A stretch of 6,618 bases of DNA from Bacillota bacterium. GTDB lineage: Bacteria; Bacillota; Clostridia; Christensenellales; CAG-138. The notes under the pieces were generated by a model. The model saw nothing but the letters and a program-made list of their open reading frames with translations, did not search any database and was not told where the DNA came from. This document shows, piece after piece, positions 5,948 through 6,618 of the stretch. The number at the start of each line of letters is the position of its first letter. Position 1 is the first letter of the stretch. The stretch lies in NCBI GenBank assembly GCA_023435025.1, contig JAEYSE010000103.1, positions 1 through 6,618 on the forward strand. Direction: 5' to 3'. The translations under genes and the position numbers were made by a program.

Positions 5948-6618
5948 TTATGTCTTGCCCGAAGCAGTAAATACGTTGTTGATATGCTCCACATCCGGCA
6001 GCTGCCCAACATGGGATTTGCTTCCGTTAAAATAGAGGCATGCGTGCCCTACCATATCGTTCCGTTCAACAGTATCCATACCGTGCGGCTGCCCCTGCAG
6101 GGAGCAGGCGACCTGTTTTCCATTTATGGAGATGAGCATGGGGCGTTTGGAGTAATTATATTCTCCTCCAAATGTATCCCTATATACCGTGGCATCGTTG
6201 GCCGTAGCAGCTTCCATTTCCGCGTGACGTTCGCCACCCGTATAGATCATGCCAAATGTCGCCCCGGTGTTAAAGTCGGTCAACGTATACGTCTGGCCAG
6301 CCGATAATTGTCCTTTGACGTCTTCCCAGGAGACAAGCTCCCCCGTCTGCTTCTGGCTGCCGTTTGCGCGAGCACCAATTGGGATGTGGACCTCCTTGGG
6401 AATTGCCGCGCGGGTCACTTTCTGTGAGAAAAGTAACTCCATGCTCTGCTCGCCTACCGTACCGTCCGCAATAATGGGGCTGCCGTCCGCCGAAACCTGG
6501 TTTTTCTGAAATTCTATCACCGCGCTGCGCGTCATGCTCAGGAAGCTTCCCGTGGCCTTGAAGTGGAAATAACCCAGTTCGCGCAGGCGCGTCTGGATCA
6601 TGGCCACGATCTCCCCCG
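5948..6618 (-). CDS. Peptidoglycan-binding domain protein with conserved His-rich C-terminal domain, N-terminus cut by window edge
   Basis: The reading frame is open to the right edge, so the true N-terminus, probably with a signal peptide or further domains, is missing. Residues are counted from the GTG at 6607. The first visible part is a PG_binding_1-type repeat (about 1-60): IQTRLRELGYF, then AVIEFQKNQ and DGTVGEQSMELLFS. A linker of about 25 residues follows. The C-terminal domain (about 90-219) resembles the domain that follows PG-binding repeats in many Clostridia proteins: ERHAEME (126-132), YSKRPMLISING (142-153), QPHGMD (173-178), GHACLYFNGSKSH (187-199). His128, His175, His188, His199 and Cys190 could form a metal or catalytic site, but I know no assigned activity. 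Likely location is the wall or spore envelope, by inference from the binding repeat. It ends in tandem TAA stops and converges on the phosphofructokinase gene through a shared terminator. The GTG is unlikely to be the real start because the PG-binding repeat clearly begins upstream of it (GEIVAMIQTRL). Confidence 0.85.
   Translation of the reverse strand, partial: GEIVAMIQTRLRELGYFHFKATGSFLSMTRSAVIEFQKNQVSADGSPIIADGTVGEQSMELLFSQKVTRAAIPKEVHIPIGARANGSQKQTGELVSWEDVKGQLSAGQTYTLTDFNTGATFGMIYTGGERHAEMEAATANDATVYRDTFGGEYNYSKRPMLISINGKQVACSLQGQPHGMDTVERNDMVGHACLYFNGSKSHVGQLPDVEHINNVFTASGKT

Noticed and set aside
5990..6060. YkuD L,D-transpeptidase active site in the peptidoglycan-binding protein (GSKSH region)
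   Set aside because: YkuD needs a SHGCxR-type motif; here Ser and His are followed by Val-Gly and the only nearby Cys precedes them, so the match fails.

Overview
The window looks like ordinary chromosome from an anaerobic, Gram-positive-type Clostridia bacterium (Bacillota). This rests on a Clostridia-style class A penicillin-binding protein, a DUF5685 gene next to a small J-domain gene, a phosphofructokinase with the signature of the pyrophosphate-dependent branch, GGAGG-type ribosome binding sites and short intergenic terminators. I see no mobile element, CRISPR array, tRNA or rRNA. Genus-level placement is not possible from the sequence alone.

Layout from left to right. (1) Positions 1-2140, minus strand: a bifunctional class A penicillin-binding protein whose C-terminus runs off the left edge. 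(2) Positions 2141-2330: its leader, with a weak candidate promoter and the terminator of the next operon. (3) Positions 2331-4345, minus strand: a tight three-gene operon, transcribed in the order DUF5685 protein, J-domain/TPR protein with a cysteine-rich tail, six-helix membrane protein. The first two genes overlap by 14 nt, the second and third are 16 nt apart, and a hairpin terminator follows. (4) Positions 4346-4639: a divergent control region with two candidate plus-strand promoters and a perfect 7-bp inverted repeat. (5) Positions 4640-5890, plus strand: a phosphofructokinase, probably PPi-dependent. (6) Positions 5909-5934: a perfect 26-bp palindrome that can terminate transcription from both sides. 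(7) Positions 5948-6618, minus strand: a peptidoglycan-binding protein whose N-terminus runs off the right edge.

The two edge genes act at the cell wall, and the phosphofructokinase is a glycolytic enzyme. The least explained part is the DUF5685/J-protein/membrane-protein operon. Its compact arrangement suggests the three products work together. DUF5685 carries two Asp-rich stretches on predicted helices that recall squalene/phytoene-synthase-type enzymes, and the J-protein ends in eight cysteines within 22 residues. These are the best leads for undescribed biology here, but the functional reading is inference.
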